Assembly: GCA_001931875.2 (NCBI GenBank)
Contig: MSJH02000402.1
Span: 1-29,513 of the forward strand
Reading direction: 5' to 3'
Length of the DNA: 29,513 nt
Source: Byssochlamys sp. IMV 00236
Taxonomy: Eukaryota; Ascomycota; Eurotiomycetes; Eurotiales; Thermoascaceae
The translations under genes and the position numbers were made by a program. A model generated the notes under the pieces. That model had not been told where the DNA came from and did not search any database. It was given only the letters and a program-made list of their open reading frames with translations. This document shows, one piece after another, positions 1-9,713 of this stretch (its first letter is position 1; every line of letters begins with the position of its first letter).

Positions 1-170
1 CTGTTAGTAAAGCACACAACTGGATATTACAGTATAGAAATACCCTTTTCTCTTCAAAACTATACTCCTCAGTATATACTTGTTGGGGAATTTTTGAAAC
101 ATCTCTCGAGGACACCATGCATTGCATGAACACCGCTTAGCGGCACAAACACTACCAATAATTACTGTCG

Positions 171-588
171 TTAGTAACTTTTGTTAGTACTCATATATGA
201 CTTACGCATGCTATTGCTTGGTCTAGGCATAACATGCCAAGTCTTGATCTTTAATTCCGGCTTTGATATTGCTTCTTTTAGTAGCTCTGCACTAAAGCGT
301 ACAAGCTTCGCAGAGTTAATTTTGATATATGTATAGTCAGAAATTGATTCAAAGGTATCATTGTTAAATACATCTTTATATATGCCAAGTATTTTGCTAA
401 ATGAGATAATTTATAATTTCGCATTTAGAAGCATTTTTTATAACATACTTGTATTGTGATTCAAATCCTTCTAGTTCAATATTGGCATCCTTGTATTCTT
501 TGTAGAGCTCGATGATTTTAGCAGCTTTGGTTGCTAATAGATTATTGTAAGATGACACAGCATAAAAGGTAAGATATTGACTCACCAA
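171..588 (-). pseudogene. Broken coding relic, unknown family
   Basis: Two adjoining minus-strand open stretches look like parts of one protein. The first (588-397) runs from residues VSQYLTFYAV to KCEIINYLI and then hits a stop. The second continues in another frame from about 415 down to a TAA at 173-171, reading ILGIYKDVF and ending PRPSNSMRKSY. The switch must fall in a window of about 15 bases around 400-415, and no GT-AG intron fits there, so a small indel is the simplest explanation. There is no good start: an in-frame stop lies just upstream of 588. I do not recognise the family. It could also be a fragment of a transposon-borne gene. Confidence 0.3.
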
Positions 589-1096
589 TGGTTCTAGGAT
601 TAAATGATTGGTTTATACTTTCCCAAAGACCTCGAAGGAACCCCAAAAGGACTCGAAATATATACAAGTTTACGTTTTGTATAAGATGCAGAGAAGTATC
701 TTCAAAAAAGATTACATAAATTGACTGGTTGGTTTTCTAAGTCTTCTTTATTGTTTAAAAGACAGCATAAAATGAGCTTGATATTTTGAGCATAAAATAA
801 ATGTGGGCAACACTGGTAAATAACACGTAATTGAAAAAGTTGTTAGGGACTTTATTTAAATAGTCTGATCTTGGCCTTTTTTTCTTTTCTTCTTTGAATC
901 AAAAAGTAAGGCCAGCTATTCCCCAGCTAGCTCTAAGATTTGTTGTCTCATTTGTTGTTTGAAATTATCATTTTTCTATCAGTGTGTGCATAATTTGTGA
1001 ATAAAGTGTAAGATCATAGTGAATCCTACAATTAAGCTCATTACAGGTCAAAGACCCAAATAACCCTGACGATATAATGTTTATTTCCTGTTTGCC
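589..1096. other. AT-rich intergenic stretch
   Basis: No open frame of note on either strand. It holds short homopolymer runs (for example T-rich 876-900) and the 3' flank of the F-box gene. I see nothing else. Confidence 0.5.
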
Positions 1097-1854
1097 TTAA
1101 CGACGCACATATCTGACTTTTTGATAAATATTTCCTGTTAAAATTAAATATTATGAATATAGGAGAGCTAAAGTTGTTACTGACCTTGCAAGAGAAGCTC
1201 TTCTCTAGAAAACTTGAATCTTTTTCTATTCTTTCTTGCTCTCTGATAAGCAGCAATACTAACATCTCCTCCATACATTTCGCGTGCCAAATTAATGATA
1301 TCATCTGTCCTGTATTTACCTGTATATCTTGGTAAAAGTTGAACTAGCTCTGCAGGCAGGTTAAAGTTGGACTTGACTTCACACCAACGGATTGACTCTT
1401 CCAAGCGCTTTTCTGGATTGTGATAGTCATATCTTATTTGAGGCAACACATTCTCTTTTATGACTCCATGTCTCATAAAGTGATCTTTTCTGCATTCCAA
1501 ACACAAACGGAGTATAGTCAAGCGCCTGCTGGTCGAATTTTCTTGGTCATTGACTTTTATGGCAAGGACAGAGCGTTGTCCATTTCGCGGCCCAATACAG
1601 TAGCATTGTTCACATATAAGGTTTATTTTGCTTTTGACGATATCGTACCATGTCTTGTATTTACGCTTAGGTGTGCTCAATCGAGATTGTTCAGCTATTT
1701 CTTGCCAAATGGGATGATTCAGTATTGCAAAACGTTGCCATCGACTTGTTGACGACAAGATAAGCAAGTCGCTGATGGCTAAATGCCGATAGACTTCACC
1801 TAGTATCTCTTGTGGTAATCGTTGAGCAAGAGCATCACGTTCGGGATAGTTCAT
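1097..1854 (-). CDS. F-box protein
   Basis: Proposed exons are 1854-1185 and 1134-1097, giving 235 residues. An N-terminal F-box-like segment (about residues 14-50: LPQEILGEVYRHLAISDLL, then a tryptophan-containing SSTSRWQRFAI) would bind Skp1 and make this a substrate receptor of an SCF ubiquitin ligase; that role is inferred from the family. The middle has two Cys-x2-Cys pairs (CEQC and CLEC) spaced like a small zinc site. The 50-bp intron 1135-1184 (CAAG/GTCAGT to TTTTAACAG) changes the end from GQ-stop to a longer basic tail ending VRYVRR. Without the intron the protein would be 225 residues. The start chosen is the first ATG (1854), directly ahead of the F-box. The substrate cannot be told from sequence. 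Confidence 0.7.
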
Positions 1855-2182
1855 CTATACTTAAAATCAACTTTAACATACAAGAGCAATAATGTGTATG
1901 CTATACCTCAAAAAATATAAAAAGGAAGAGTAAAAATGACAACATTTAGTTTATCATAGCTTATAAAGGAAGCAAGATTTTTTTTTTCCTTTCAGATAAA
2001 TCAACAAAAGTTATTGTTATGATTAATATCATTTTGTTATATTTATTCTCTCTTTCTTTCTCTTCTATCAGTGGGTAAATAAATATGATGCATCATATCA
2101 AACTAAAAAAGTTTGCCAAATTTCCCTTTTCTGATTTGAAGCCAACCATGGTTTATTTAAAACGTTTTGATTATCGTTATAT
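1855..2182. other. Intergenic: F-box promoter side, TF 3' side
   Basis: A 328-bp AT-rich spacer between two minus-strand genes. It should hold the F-box gene promoter and the 3' UTR of the transcription factor. It includes a T-run near 1979-1987 and a CT-rich tract at 2047-2066. No coding signal seen. Confidence 0.5.
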
Positions 2183-4940
2183 CTATGGTTGATGTGAAGG
2201 AAAGAAACTATAGTTGTTTTCATTATTCATCAATATCCCCATCATAGATTCATTAGGGGTATTAGGTATTACAGGATCCATGGGAAAGAGAGGGTCCATC
2301 ATTACTTGCTGTTGCTGTTGTTGAGCTGTCATGGGTATATTATATGGAAGTAGGGTATTAGGCGGCGCCGAGAACCGGTTGCTTCGAGTTGTCATTGTAC
2401 TGAGATACAGATCATTTCCAAGCGCTGTGGAACCTGAAGCCATTAGAGCTTCAGTAAGATCGGGAGGCATTGAGTTTGTAACAGTATGACGTCGTGCACT
2501 TGCATAAGGTCGAGCCATGCCTGTGCGTGTAGGCCGTTGAACAGGAATAGTAAAGTCTCCTACAAACGAGGTGCTTTTCCTCAAACTGGATCTTCGAGAT
2601 ATAGAGCGGCGAGGCGATGACGCTGGTGTATTATAATAATTATCTATTGAACCACTGCTTGATGCCACTGTTCCACTGATATCTGCAAGATACTGTGCAG
2701 TGGGAGACGAGGGTTGTGAGTGATAGGACATGTGTTGAGGTGGATATACGGGCTGTTGGAACATTTGCTGAAGTTGAGGTGCATAGTAGCTTGGATGTTG
2801 CTGATAGAGCGAGCTTAATGATGGAGCAGATAGTCTGTTTTGAGCACGAGACAGTCTATTTGTTGTTGAATGGGCTGATCTCTGATGAGCCATGGGCTCG
2901 GATACGATGGGGTTTGCAGAGGTTGAAGTGTACGAGGCACTGTCGGGTGTAGAGGGGAACTGTAAGGAGGATCTCGACCGTCTTTTCTTAATTTTAGGCG
3001 ATACAGGGCTTTGTGGACAACTAAGAGAAGTATCTAAAGGCGAGGATCTTGCAGAAGAAGTGTTTGAAGATGAAGCAAGCTCGTGTCTCTTTCTGGTGTC
3101 TATCCACACTTGGTTCTCTGCTGTGGATACGTCTTCAATCTCAGTCACTGGGGATTTCTCCACAAGTGTGTTTAATGCAGAAACTGTCTTTTGATACTGA
3201 GATAGGTCAAATGGCTGCGTATAAGTGTCTGTACTTTTTGATCTCTGTACAGTGAGGGCAGCTGTCAAGCAGTAAATGATTTGCTGGACACCACGTATGG
3301 TACTGTAAAAGATGTCTATTCCTTTTGTTGACAATATGTGTTCAGTGATATCAGTTATGGAAGATGCAGACGACTGACAGTAAAAGTTATATTGGGAGCT
3401 GTTTACACAGTCAGACAGCGCATAAGGTCGGTATAAGAGGATGTTGGCAACATGGTATATCAGATGAATAAAGGGCACGTAGATATCATTATTCGATGAT
3501 ACAATCTGCGGAATAGATTGTCCTAAATCGTTCAATTTCTGCTCTAAATAGCTAAAGTCTTTTTGTTCATCAAACAGCGGGTGGACATCCGTGCCATATT
3601 TTGATCGCATAAACCGAAGTACAAAGCCCTGAACGTGTATTACCTTTGACAGCCAATGAAAGTTGAGAACAGCATTATAATCGTCATTGTGTTCCTCATC
3701 AGTGCACTGTGGATACTGGGCTGTGCATTCATCTGGACTAAAATGAGGCTGGAAACCGTGTTCAGTGCTACAGAGAATAAATCACATTAAAATGGATGGG
3801 TTAATGCATATGCAATTCTTTACCTCATAAGCGTTTCATATGTGTAAACTGCCCAGAAGGTCCTATTACGATATTCTGAATCGTGATGGGATGTATAACT
3901 GCCATCATCTTTTCTTGAGAGCCCTAAATCATTTGTCATTTGAATAGCCAGCTGCATCAAGGACTTTGTTCTCCAAAAGAATCCCGGGCGTTGAACATGT
4001 TCGTGATATTTAATGAGTAGTAGCAAAGCCTGAATGGTCGAAAGCCTTGGTGTATCCATATAGATGTCGATAAGGCTTAAAGCCATCTTATAATATGGCC
4101 ATCCCGGTGGATTACCTACTTGCTGCTGCTGTTGTTGTTGTTGTTGTTGATCATCAAATTTGGATGCAACTGCATAAACAGCATTGAGCAGTAATGACGG
4201 AGGCTGGGGACTTGTGATGGATAATTTGCTTACAAAGGGCATAGAGTGATGAATGTGATCAAAATAAAGTTTGATTAGATCAAATCTCATGGGTATTGGC
4301 GGTTTAATCTTAAGATGTGGCTCTGGTGGTTCTGCACTTAGATTACTGTTATTTTGGTAGAGTGGCTCAATACGATCCATACGAGTAGGATATTCAGGTA
4401 CATACAAGCCACGGCCGATAGAACTGATATTGAAGTAATCTTTGTCGACTGATGATGTAAAATCCAGTTTTATGGGCGGTGTTTGGTCACTCTTGTGTAT
4501 CCTTTGTAAAGCTGCATCGACTGCACGTAAGCGTGATTCAAATGGTTCAAGATATTCTTTGGGTGGTCCCTTTCTGGAAGCAACACTAGAGAAATTACAG
4601 TCTACTGCTGCTTTTTGACAACGTTCACAAGGTTGAGCCCCATCACATCGTACCTAGGAATAAGGGTTAACTTATCTGTTAAAATTGATGCAGAAATAGT
4701 AAAATAATAAAATCATGCTCAGTGAAACTTGGCGAGTCAGAAATAGTCCCAAAATAAGGGACCATAAAACGGGTTCTTTTTATATAAAGCATGATAGAGT
4801 ATATAATAGTTGTTTACCTTTTTCTTTCTACATTCATTACAGGCTTTGCTTACTTTATTTCTCTTGTTTCCTCTACTAGTGGACTGTATAGTTTGCTGCT
4901 CTAGTGATTCAGGTGTGGTTGTCGTTGTTGAGATGTCCAT
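2183..4940 (-). CDS. Zn2Cys6 fungal transcription factor
   Basis: Three exons (4940-4818, 4653-3824, 3767-2183) join in frame to 845 residues. The first intron splits the DNA-binding motif: joined, the cysteines are C34, C37, C44, C50, C53 and C60, exactly the Cx2Cx6Cx5Cx2Cx6C pattern of Gal4-type binuclear zinc clusters, preceded by a basic stretch. A fungal-specific transcription factor domain follows, roughly residues 160-450 (IKLYFDHIHHSMPF, later RTFWAVYTYETLM across the second splice). The C-terminal 400 residues are low complexity, rich in Ser, Pro and Gln, as in activation regions. There are two polyglutamine runs, ten Gln at about 4120-4149 and seven near 2304-2328. It should be a nuclear regulator; the target genes cannot be read from the sequence. 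Neighbours do not suggest a pathway. Confidence 0.92.
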
Positions 4941-5403
4941 TCTGGCATTTGTAATATGGATTTAATATAACGACTATTTCTTTATGTTGATATTCTTACT
5001 ATGAAAAGGATAATATAGAAAAAGAAGAGAAAGAGAAAGAGAAAGAGAGAGAGAGGTGTGTGTATGTGTGTGTATATGGCCAGGTTCTTCAATGGAAAAA
5101 TTACAGTCTGTTTTCAGGCTGAGTTGGTAAAATCATTTTTATTGTCTTTCCAGGTTTAATTTGATTAAAGAATTCTACTGATGATATTACAATAATAGCA
5201 TGGAAGCATAAATTAGTGCTGGTGTTCATAACGGCATATATGGCTTAGTGCGTCATTTTTATAAATTGACATTGTTCACGTTATTATTATTGTTGCCGTA
5301 GTAGGCTTTGAATTAATTGATTTCTCCTCCATAAAGCCAAACGGAGTTTTACAACATCCTATAAAGTAAAAAAAGACCACCGACTTGTCCTATCGTATTA
5401 CAG
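4941..5403. other. Promoter side of the Zn2Cys6 gene with microsatellite
   Basis: A 463-bp gap holding the upstream region of the transcription factor gene and the 3' flank of the Fanzor relic. Apart from the GA/GT simple repeat listed separately, I see no coding or RNA signal. If the Fanzor once had a guide RNA beyond its 3' end, it would have lain here or in the adjacent part of the relic; nothing obvious remains. Confidence 0.45.
5019..5080. repeat. GA-rich then GT-rich microsatellite
   Basis: A purine tract built of AGAAAG and AG units passes directly into TGTG/TATG units. It sits about 80-140 bp upstream of the Zn2Cys6 start codon, so it may lie in the promoter or 5' UTR. Confidence 0.85.
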
Positions 5404-7023
5404 TCATATCAAAAAGTAGAAAGTCCTTATTTCCTGTCCACTCTGCCAATCGACCCCGAGAAATAATGAATTGTCCGGCAAAAATCTAAAAGTTCCGGGA
5501 AACAGAACAGCCACAAAAAAGGAATTAGTTTCTAAATGTCTAATAATAGACAAACTGTTTAAGCTGTTGTTTCTTGTTTTTGGTCGTTCAAAAACAGTCG
5601 GTCGGCCGTTTCCTCTCCAAATTGCTAAAGAGATTACCATTGTATTTTTTGCAGCATTCATGTCTCGCTGCCACATGTATTGCAGGTTTTAGAGACCAGT
5701 ACACTGTGACCGCGAGTGTGCTTTGCAGGTTTAAGAGTAGTCATTTGGCAATTGTTGCAAGTCTTTGAGGTATTGAATTCATCAATGACGACAGTAATAT
5801 GGCCACATTCTCTTTCCTGCTTTTTAAGGGCCATCCACAACTTCCCTGTTACCCCACAGCGGTTACCTCTTAGCTTGACTAAGTCCTTCCCAAACATTCC
5901 GTTCCCAAAGACGACCAACGGCACCTTTCTGTTGTTTTCCGTATAGGGCAAAGGTTTCCATTTATTTTTTTCTACGTCTTCTGTTGTGCTTTGCACCACC
6001 AGTAAGAAGAATATTGACCATTTTTTCGGCCGCTCTCTGTCGATCTTGGTACAGAAAAAATTGAAATTTTGCAATGTCACTGCCATAAAAATTGAATAGT
6101 GTATTCAAATGACTGAGGATATACTGAACATAGACAATTTATGAGTAGTAGGAAGTTGTCTTGTGGGATGGCATCTCACTTTCAATTGATTCAATTTGAT
6201 TTTCTTTTTTCCGTCGTTTCTGGTCAGCCTGATATCTGGTAGATCCGGTCATGTGATAATATTCAGGGGGTGGTTCATCGCAGAAGACTATGAGCTTTTG
6301 TGCTTACACCCTCTGCCGCTGTGAAAACAGTCTTTCTCCCAGGATCAATAAAAAGCAGCCTGTAACTTTTTTGTACTTTGTTCATTGTTGCACGATTGGT
6401 TGATCTTTTGTAAAATAGACAGTCAACAAAGAAGCCGTTCAATCTAATTATGTTGCCAAACATGACGTGGTTGTTTCCGCATGGTTCAAGGCCGTCGCTA
6501 AAATAAAAATAAAAGATTAATGGTTTCCTGATAAGATGTCAGCATTTTTTGACAACGATCTATAATACCTTTTATATCTCAAGGCAGCAAAATCTATCAC
6601 ACTTTCGAAGAACGAGAGTTGATTATCGTACCCTTCTGGTCTTGATCGAGATACAAATGTTGCCAACGCGTTTGAGCTAATGGTGATTGATCTGGAATGC
6701 AAGGATAGCTTCGGTAATACTCCAGATAGTTGTGGCAATGGGAGTCGGCGCACATCATAAGGTTTGTGGTTTCGATGTTCAACCTCGTATTCGGATAAGA
6801 TTTGACAAAGAACACGTATGTGTTGTTCTGGTTGGCGACTGAGAGCTTTTAAAGTAACTTTGTTTGGGAGCAATACTTTGAGCGACTGACAAAGATGTGC
6901 AATCGATGCTTTTTGTTGTTCCTGCAGTCTTATCGCACAACTTGGCCAATGTGGTTCCCCGCCACAAACGAACTGATAACAATATTTAGCCGAAATGTCA
7001 GAAATATCATTCGGATGTACTTT
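5404..7023 (-). pseudogene. Fanzor-type (eukaryotic TnpB) nuclease, decayed
   Basis: Five consecutive minus-strand segments read as one protein. (1) 7023-6569 is the N-terminal part with LPLPQLSGVLPKLSL and FFESVIDFAALRYK. A 71-bp GT-AG intron (6568-6498) joins it in frame to (2) 6497-6275, with a DGF-like motif and RuvC-I LLFIDPGRKTVFTA. (3) 6279-5962, in another frame, has EYYHMTGSTRY, then a TAA at 6141-6139, then FFLYQDRQRAAEKMVNIL. (4) About 5970-5658, shifted again inside an A-run, has KWKPLPYTENN, VVFGNGMFGKD, VVIDEFNTSKTC and a zinc-ribbon pair. (5) From 5676, shifted once more, comes RuvC-III WQRDMNAAKN and a long tail to 5404. The motif order matches Fanzor proteins, RNA-guided nucleases related to IS605 TnpB. 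At least three frameshifts and one stop make it non-functional. The third zinc-ribbon cysteine seems replaced by serine (VLVSKTC). I find no terminal repeats. Confidence 0.88.
6498..6568 (-). other. Spliceosomal intron inside the Fanzor relic
   Basis: The donor AAAAG/GTATTA and the acceptor with a T-rich tract ending TTTTAG join ALRYK to SDGLEPCGNN without changing frame. The joined text matches the order expected before the RuvC-I motif. The intron is 71 bp, like those of the host genes. Confidence 0.75.
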
Positions 7024-7297
7024 CTACATATGAGAAAAGTATGAATTCTAGTTTTCCAGAAGTTGGACTAATCCTACCGGCGCTACCTTTATCCACTACC
7101 TATGATATCGTCAACAGGACCTTTGAATGTATGGCGTCAAGCTAAACATGACTTTATAAATTCACCATACTAGTTTGTATTTCTTTTCAGGAACAAAAGA
7201 TAAAAAGAATTACTGTTTTTTCTTTATTTATTCTAGTTTTATGTTGTCAGTTTGATTAACCAAGATCAATCACGTGTAATTATGGTGAATTCACATT
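7024..7297. other. Flank upstream of the Fanzor relic
   Basis: Any 5' exons or promoter of the Fanzor element would lie here. A plausible acceptor (CTCATATGTAG) sits at 7024 just before segment 1, which suggests an upstream exon, but no donor and exon combination keeps the frame. AT-rich otherwise. Confidence 0.35.
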
Positions 7298-7727
7298 TTA
7301 TATCAGAGTGAACTGGACAGCCTTAGGCTTGGCAGAGACTTTGGTAGTGTAAAGTTGTATAATGACTCTACATGCATAAGAGAAGAAACGCTCGTAGCAT
7401 TGGCCTATTTTCTGGTGTATGTGGTTTTGGCCAAAAGTGACCAACTGCAATAACTGGATTAAGTGGGGTGCCTTGGAGATGATTAACAATGGATCTAGCA
7501 TTCATGAGATAGCATGCTTGTGCCCAGCCATGACAAGATAATTGTAACAGAAAAGGCAGAGTATCAGATGCTGTGGTTAGTTCTATGTGATCAGACGTAG
7601 TGTTGTATATGCAGATGGCAAGCACCACGGGCAGAGTATGATAATGTTTGTTGATAGTGCTGTATTTGGTTTTGTAATATTTAGACAAGATAAAAGTACG
7701 ATGAGATATGTGTATCTTTATTCAGAA
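7298..7727 (-). other. Unclassified open frame, about 120 codons
   Basis: An open frame with no stop runs from 7727 to 7368 on the minus strand (TFILSKYYKT to PMLRAFLLLCM). A second frame continues to 7298. There is no ATG at the 5' end of the open stretch; the first ATG inside is at the MNARS segment near 7504. The composition (LPFLLQLSCHGWAQACYL) looks helical and protein-like. I do not recognise it. It may be a fragment of a neighbouring mobile element or gene, or chance. Confidence 0.25.
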
Positions 7728-8216
7728 TAAAGAATAAAGAAAAGAGAAAATAGCGCAATCTATACTTTTATATCATGAAACTGAGGTATTTAAACCGAAT
7801 TGACAACATTCGATTAAGGTGTAGTAGACCTTATTGTAACATTAGGTTCAACTCAAGATATTATATTTAAGCACTGAATAATAGCGCGGATACTACATTC
7901 TCATCCATAGCAAATTTGAATAAGTCTGTACATAAAGTCTCTGCTTAGTTTATACACAGTTCCATGTCTTTTATAAACATACACTTGTTTGCATTCCATA
8001 AAGATGAACAGCACTCTACTTGATGAAGAGAAAGGCTACCTTGGAATAATAAGCCACTAATGTCTGTGACTATGAAGAAACCTTAGCTGAGAAAGAATTT
8101 GAGGGGGGAAGAGCACCACCCACTCCAGGGTTTGAGTGATAAAGGGGGTTCTTTTTTTTTTCTTCTTCTTTTTGTTTGTCGTGTGTGTGTGGAGAAAAAA
8201 AGACAGCGATTACAAC
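7728..8216. other. Promoter and 5' leader of the uL3m gene
   Basis: A 489-bp stretch with no gene. Its last 80 bases are strongly pyrimidine-biased (T- and CTT-rich, 8147-8175) followed by a TG repeat (8178-8190), typical of a fungal core promoter or leader. An upstream ATG at 8136 opens a frame into the gene but would begin with a run of phenylalanines. Confidence 0.5.
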
Positions 8217-9216
8217 ATGGCTTTACGATTATTTGCAAAAACCGCATTCAACACTAATTCAAAGAGTTTAACTTCCTTCCGTGCTATTACTGCAGCCAGT
8301 TTCCACACAACATCAGTTACATGTCAAGCAGCCCCGGTTGAATGGAAGATCGATTCTGTACGAACAGGTGTTATTGCCAGGAAGAAGGGCATGACAGCTT
8401 TGTGGACTGAATCTGGTGTCCGTATACCTGTCACAGTATTACAGGTACTTGTTTCTTACACAACTTATTAAAATAACAATCACTTATACCTTGTTGAATC
8501 AGTTGGAAGATAATGTAGTCACAGACATCCGCACAGAAGAAAAGCACGGTTATACAGCATTACAAGTCGGATGCACCGTTAAGAAAGAAAAACATACTAC
8601 CAAGCCTCTACTTGAACACTTTAAAAAGTTGGGTGTTGGTCTTCGACAAAAATTATTTGAATTTAGAGTAACAAAGGATGCCCTTTTGCCAATTGGCACA
8701 GAGTTAACAGCATCACATTTTGTAGAGGGTCAATTTGTAGATGTCACTGCACCTTCGTAAGTTAATCAACTTGATAGTGAACCAAACTGACATCCCTTAT
8801 TGCTAGTATTGGTAAAGGCTTTGCTGGTGTTATGAAACGATGGAACTTTAAAGGTCTTCCTGCATCTCACGGTGTGTCATTAACTCATCGTTCAGCTGGT
8901 TCAACTGGTCAGCGTAAGGTAAGTGAAGGAACCACAAGAGTCATCACTATGCTTATCTTTTTCTTCTTTGTAGTGGCCCAGTAAAGTGTTTAAAGGAAAA
9001 AAGATGGCGGGTCGCCTTGGTGGTGAAAATGTGACAGTCCAAAATTTGAAAGTTGTAAAGGTCGATCCAACACTAAATTTGGTATTTGTCAAAGGCGCTG
9101 TTCCTGGTTTTGACGATCAGTTTGTTAAAATTAAGGACGCCGTCAAGTTACGTGGAGAAAAGCTTTTCCCTAAAGAGGCTATCCCTCCTCCCTTTCCTAC
9201 CGCTATTAAGCAATAA
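8217..9216 (+). CDS. MRPL9: Mitochondrial large-subunit ribosomal protein uL3m
   Basis: Four exons (8217-8444, 8503-8756, 8807-8918, 8974-9216) give 278 residues. The first 35 or so residues are rich in Arg, Ser and Ala without acids ([11 protein letters not shown] onward), a typical mitochondrial targeting sequence. [16 protein letters not shown] marks the start of the L3 fold. The ribosomal L3 signature [20 protein letters not shown] is split by intron 2, and [25 protein letters not shown] is the conserved loop that reaches toward the peptidyl transferase centre, split by intron 3. All introns are 50-58 bp with GT-AG ends. The ATG at 8217 was chosen over 8136 because it begins the targeting sequence and has purine-free CAAC just before it. 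The stop codon lies inside an AATAAA hexamer. The role is assembly and structure of the mitochondrial 54S (large) subunit. The symbol follows the yeast orthologue. Confidence 0.95.
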
Positions 9217-9217
9217 A
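9212..9217 (+). terminator. AATAAA overlapping the uL3m stop
   Basis: The hexamer spans the TAA stop at 9214-9216 (codons CAA TAA A). It could act as the polyadenylation signal and give a very short 3' UTR. Another AATAAA lies farther downstream near 9330, so use is uncertain. Confidence 0.4.
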
Positions 9218-9708
9218 GAATTTCTTTTTTTTTATATATATATAGATAAAAAGCTGTTCGTCAAAGTGTAGCCAGAATGCTAGTACCACTTTATCCATAT
9301 CGGTTTAGCTCATTCTCTTCAATTAGAAAGAATAAAGTATTACGCCTAAAGAGCTCCAGGACTTTTTTGCTGCTTTTAGTTGCTCAGTCACTGCTTTTCT
9401 ATTTCATCATCTCTGTTCTTTAATAAGTATATCAGACCAGAACACGGTTCTCCTTGAGGAGTTTAGACATTTACAAAAGTAAACGGCTTTCAATCATTGG
9501 CTCTTTGTTTTGTATGAATTCATTTGTGGTACAAGGTCATGTTTTGCATTATAGAATAATCAAAGTAAGGTCTTTTTTAGATGAATTTGAAGGAAGACAT
9601 TTATAGTTAGCCTTTTTTGAAGGTAAATTGATGTCCAAATAGATGTGGTATGCTCAAATAAAATGGAAGGATTGCACAACGAGATCAAAGACAAGTGATA
9701 GAGGGCGT
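9217..9708. other. Convergent intergenic region
   Basis: A 492-bp spacer between the 3' ends of the uL3m and cyclase genes. No frames of note; a TATATATA tract at 9233-9243. Nothing else seen. Confidence 0.5.
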
Positions 9709-9713
9709 TTATT
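9708..9713 (-). terminator. AATAAA overlapping the cyclase stop
   Basis: The minus-strand stop TAA (9711-9709) is embedded in AATAAA (codons AAA TAA A). Confidence 0.4.

Noticed and set aside
2695..3255. Plus-strand frames opposite the Zn2Cys6 gene
   Set aside because: Composition mirrors the Ser/Gln-rich coding strand; they are shadows.
5340..7200. Terminal inverted repeats or target duplication around the Fanzor relic
   Set aside because: I compared both flanks by eye and found no matching ends; decay or a non-TIR element could explain this.
7298..7727. Fungal transcription factor fragment
   Set aside because: The helical text is loosely reminiscent of the fungal-specific domain, but no diagnostic block is present, so it is listed only as an unclassified frame.
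8136..8216. Upstream in-frame ATG for the uL3m gene
   Set aside because: It would add a polyphenylalanine stretch ahead of a clear mitochondrial targeting sequence; the ATG at 8217 fits better.
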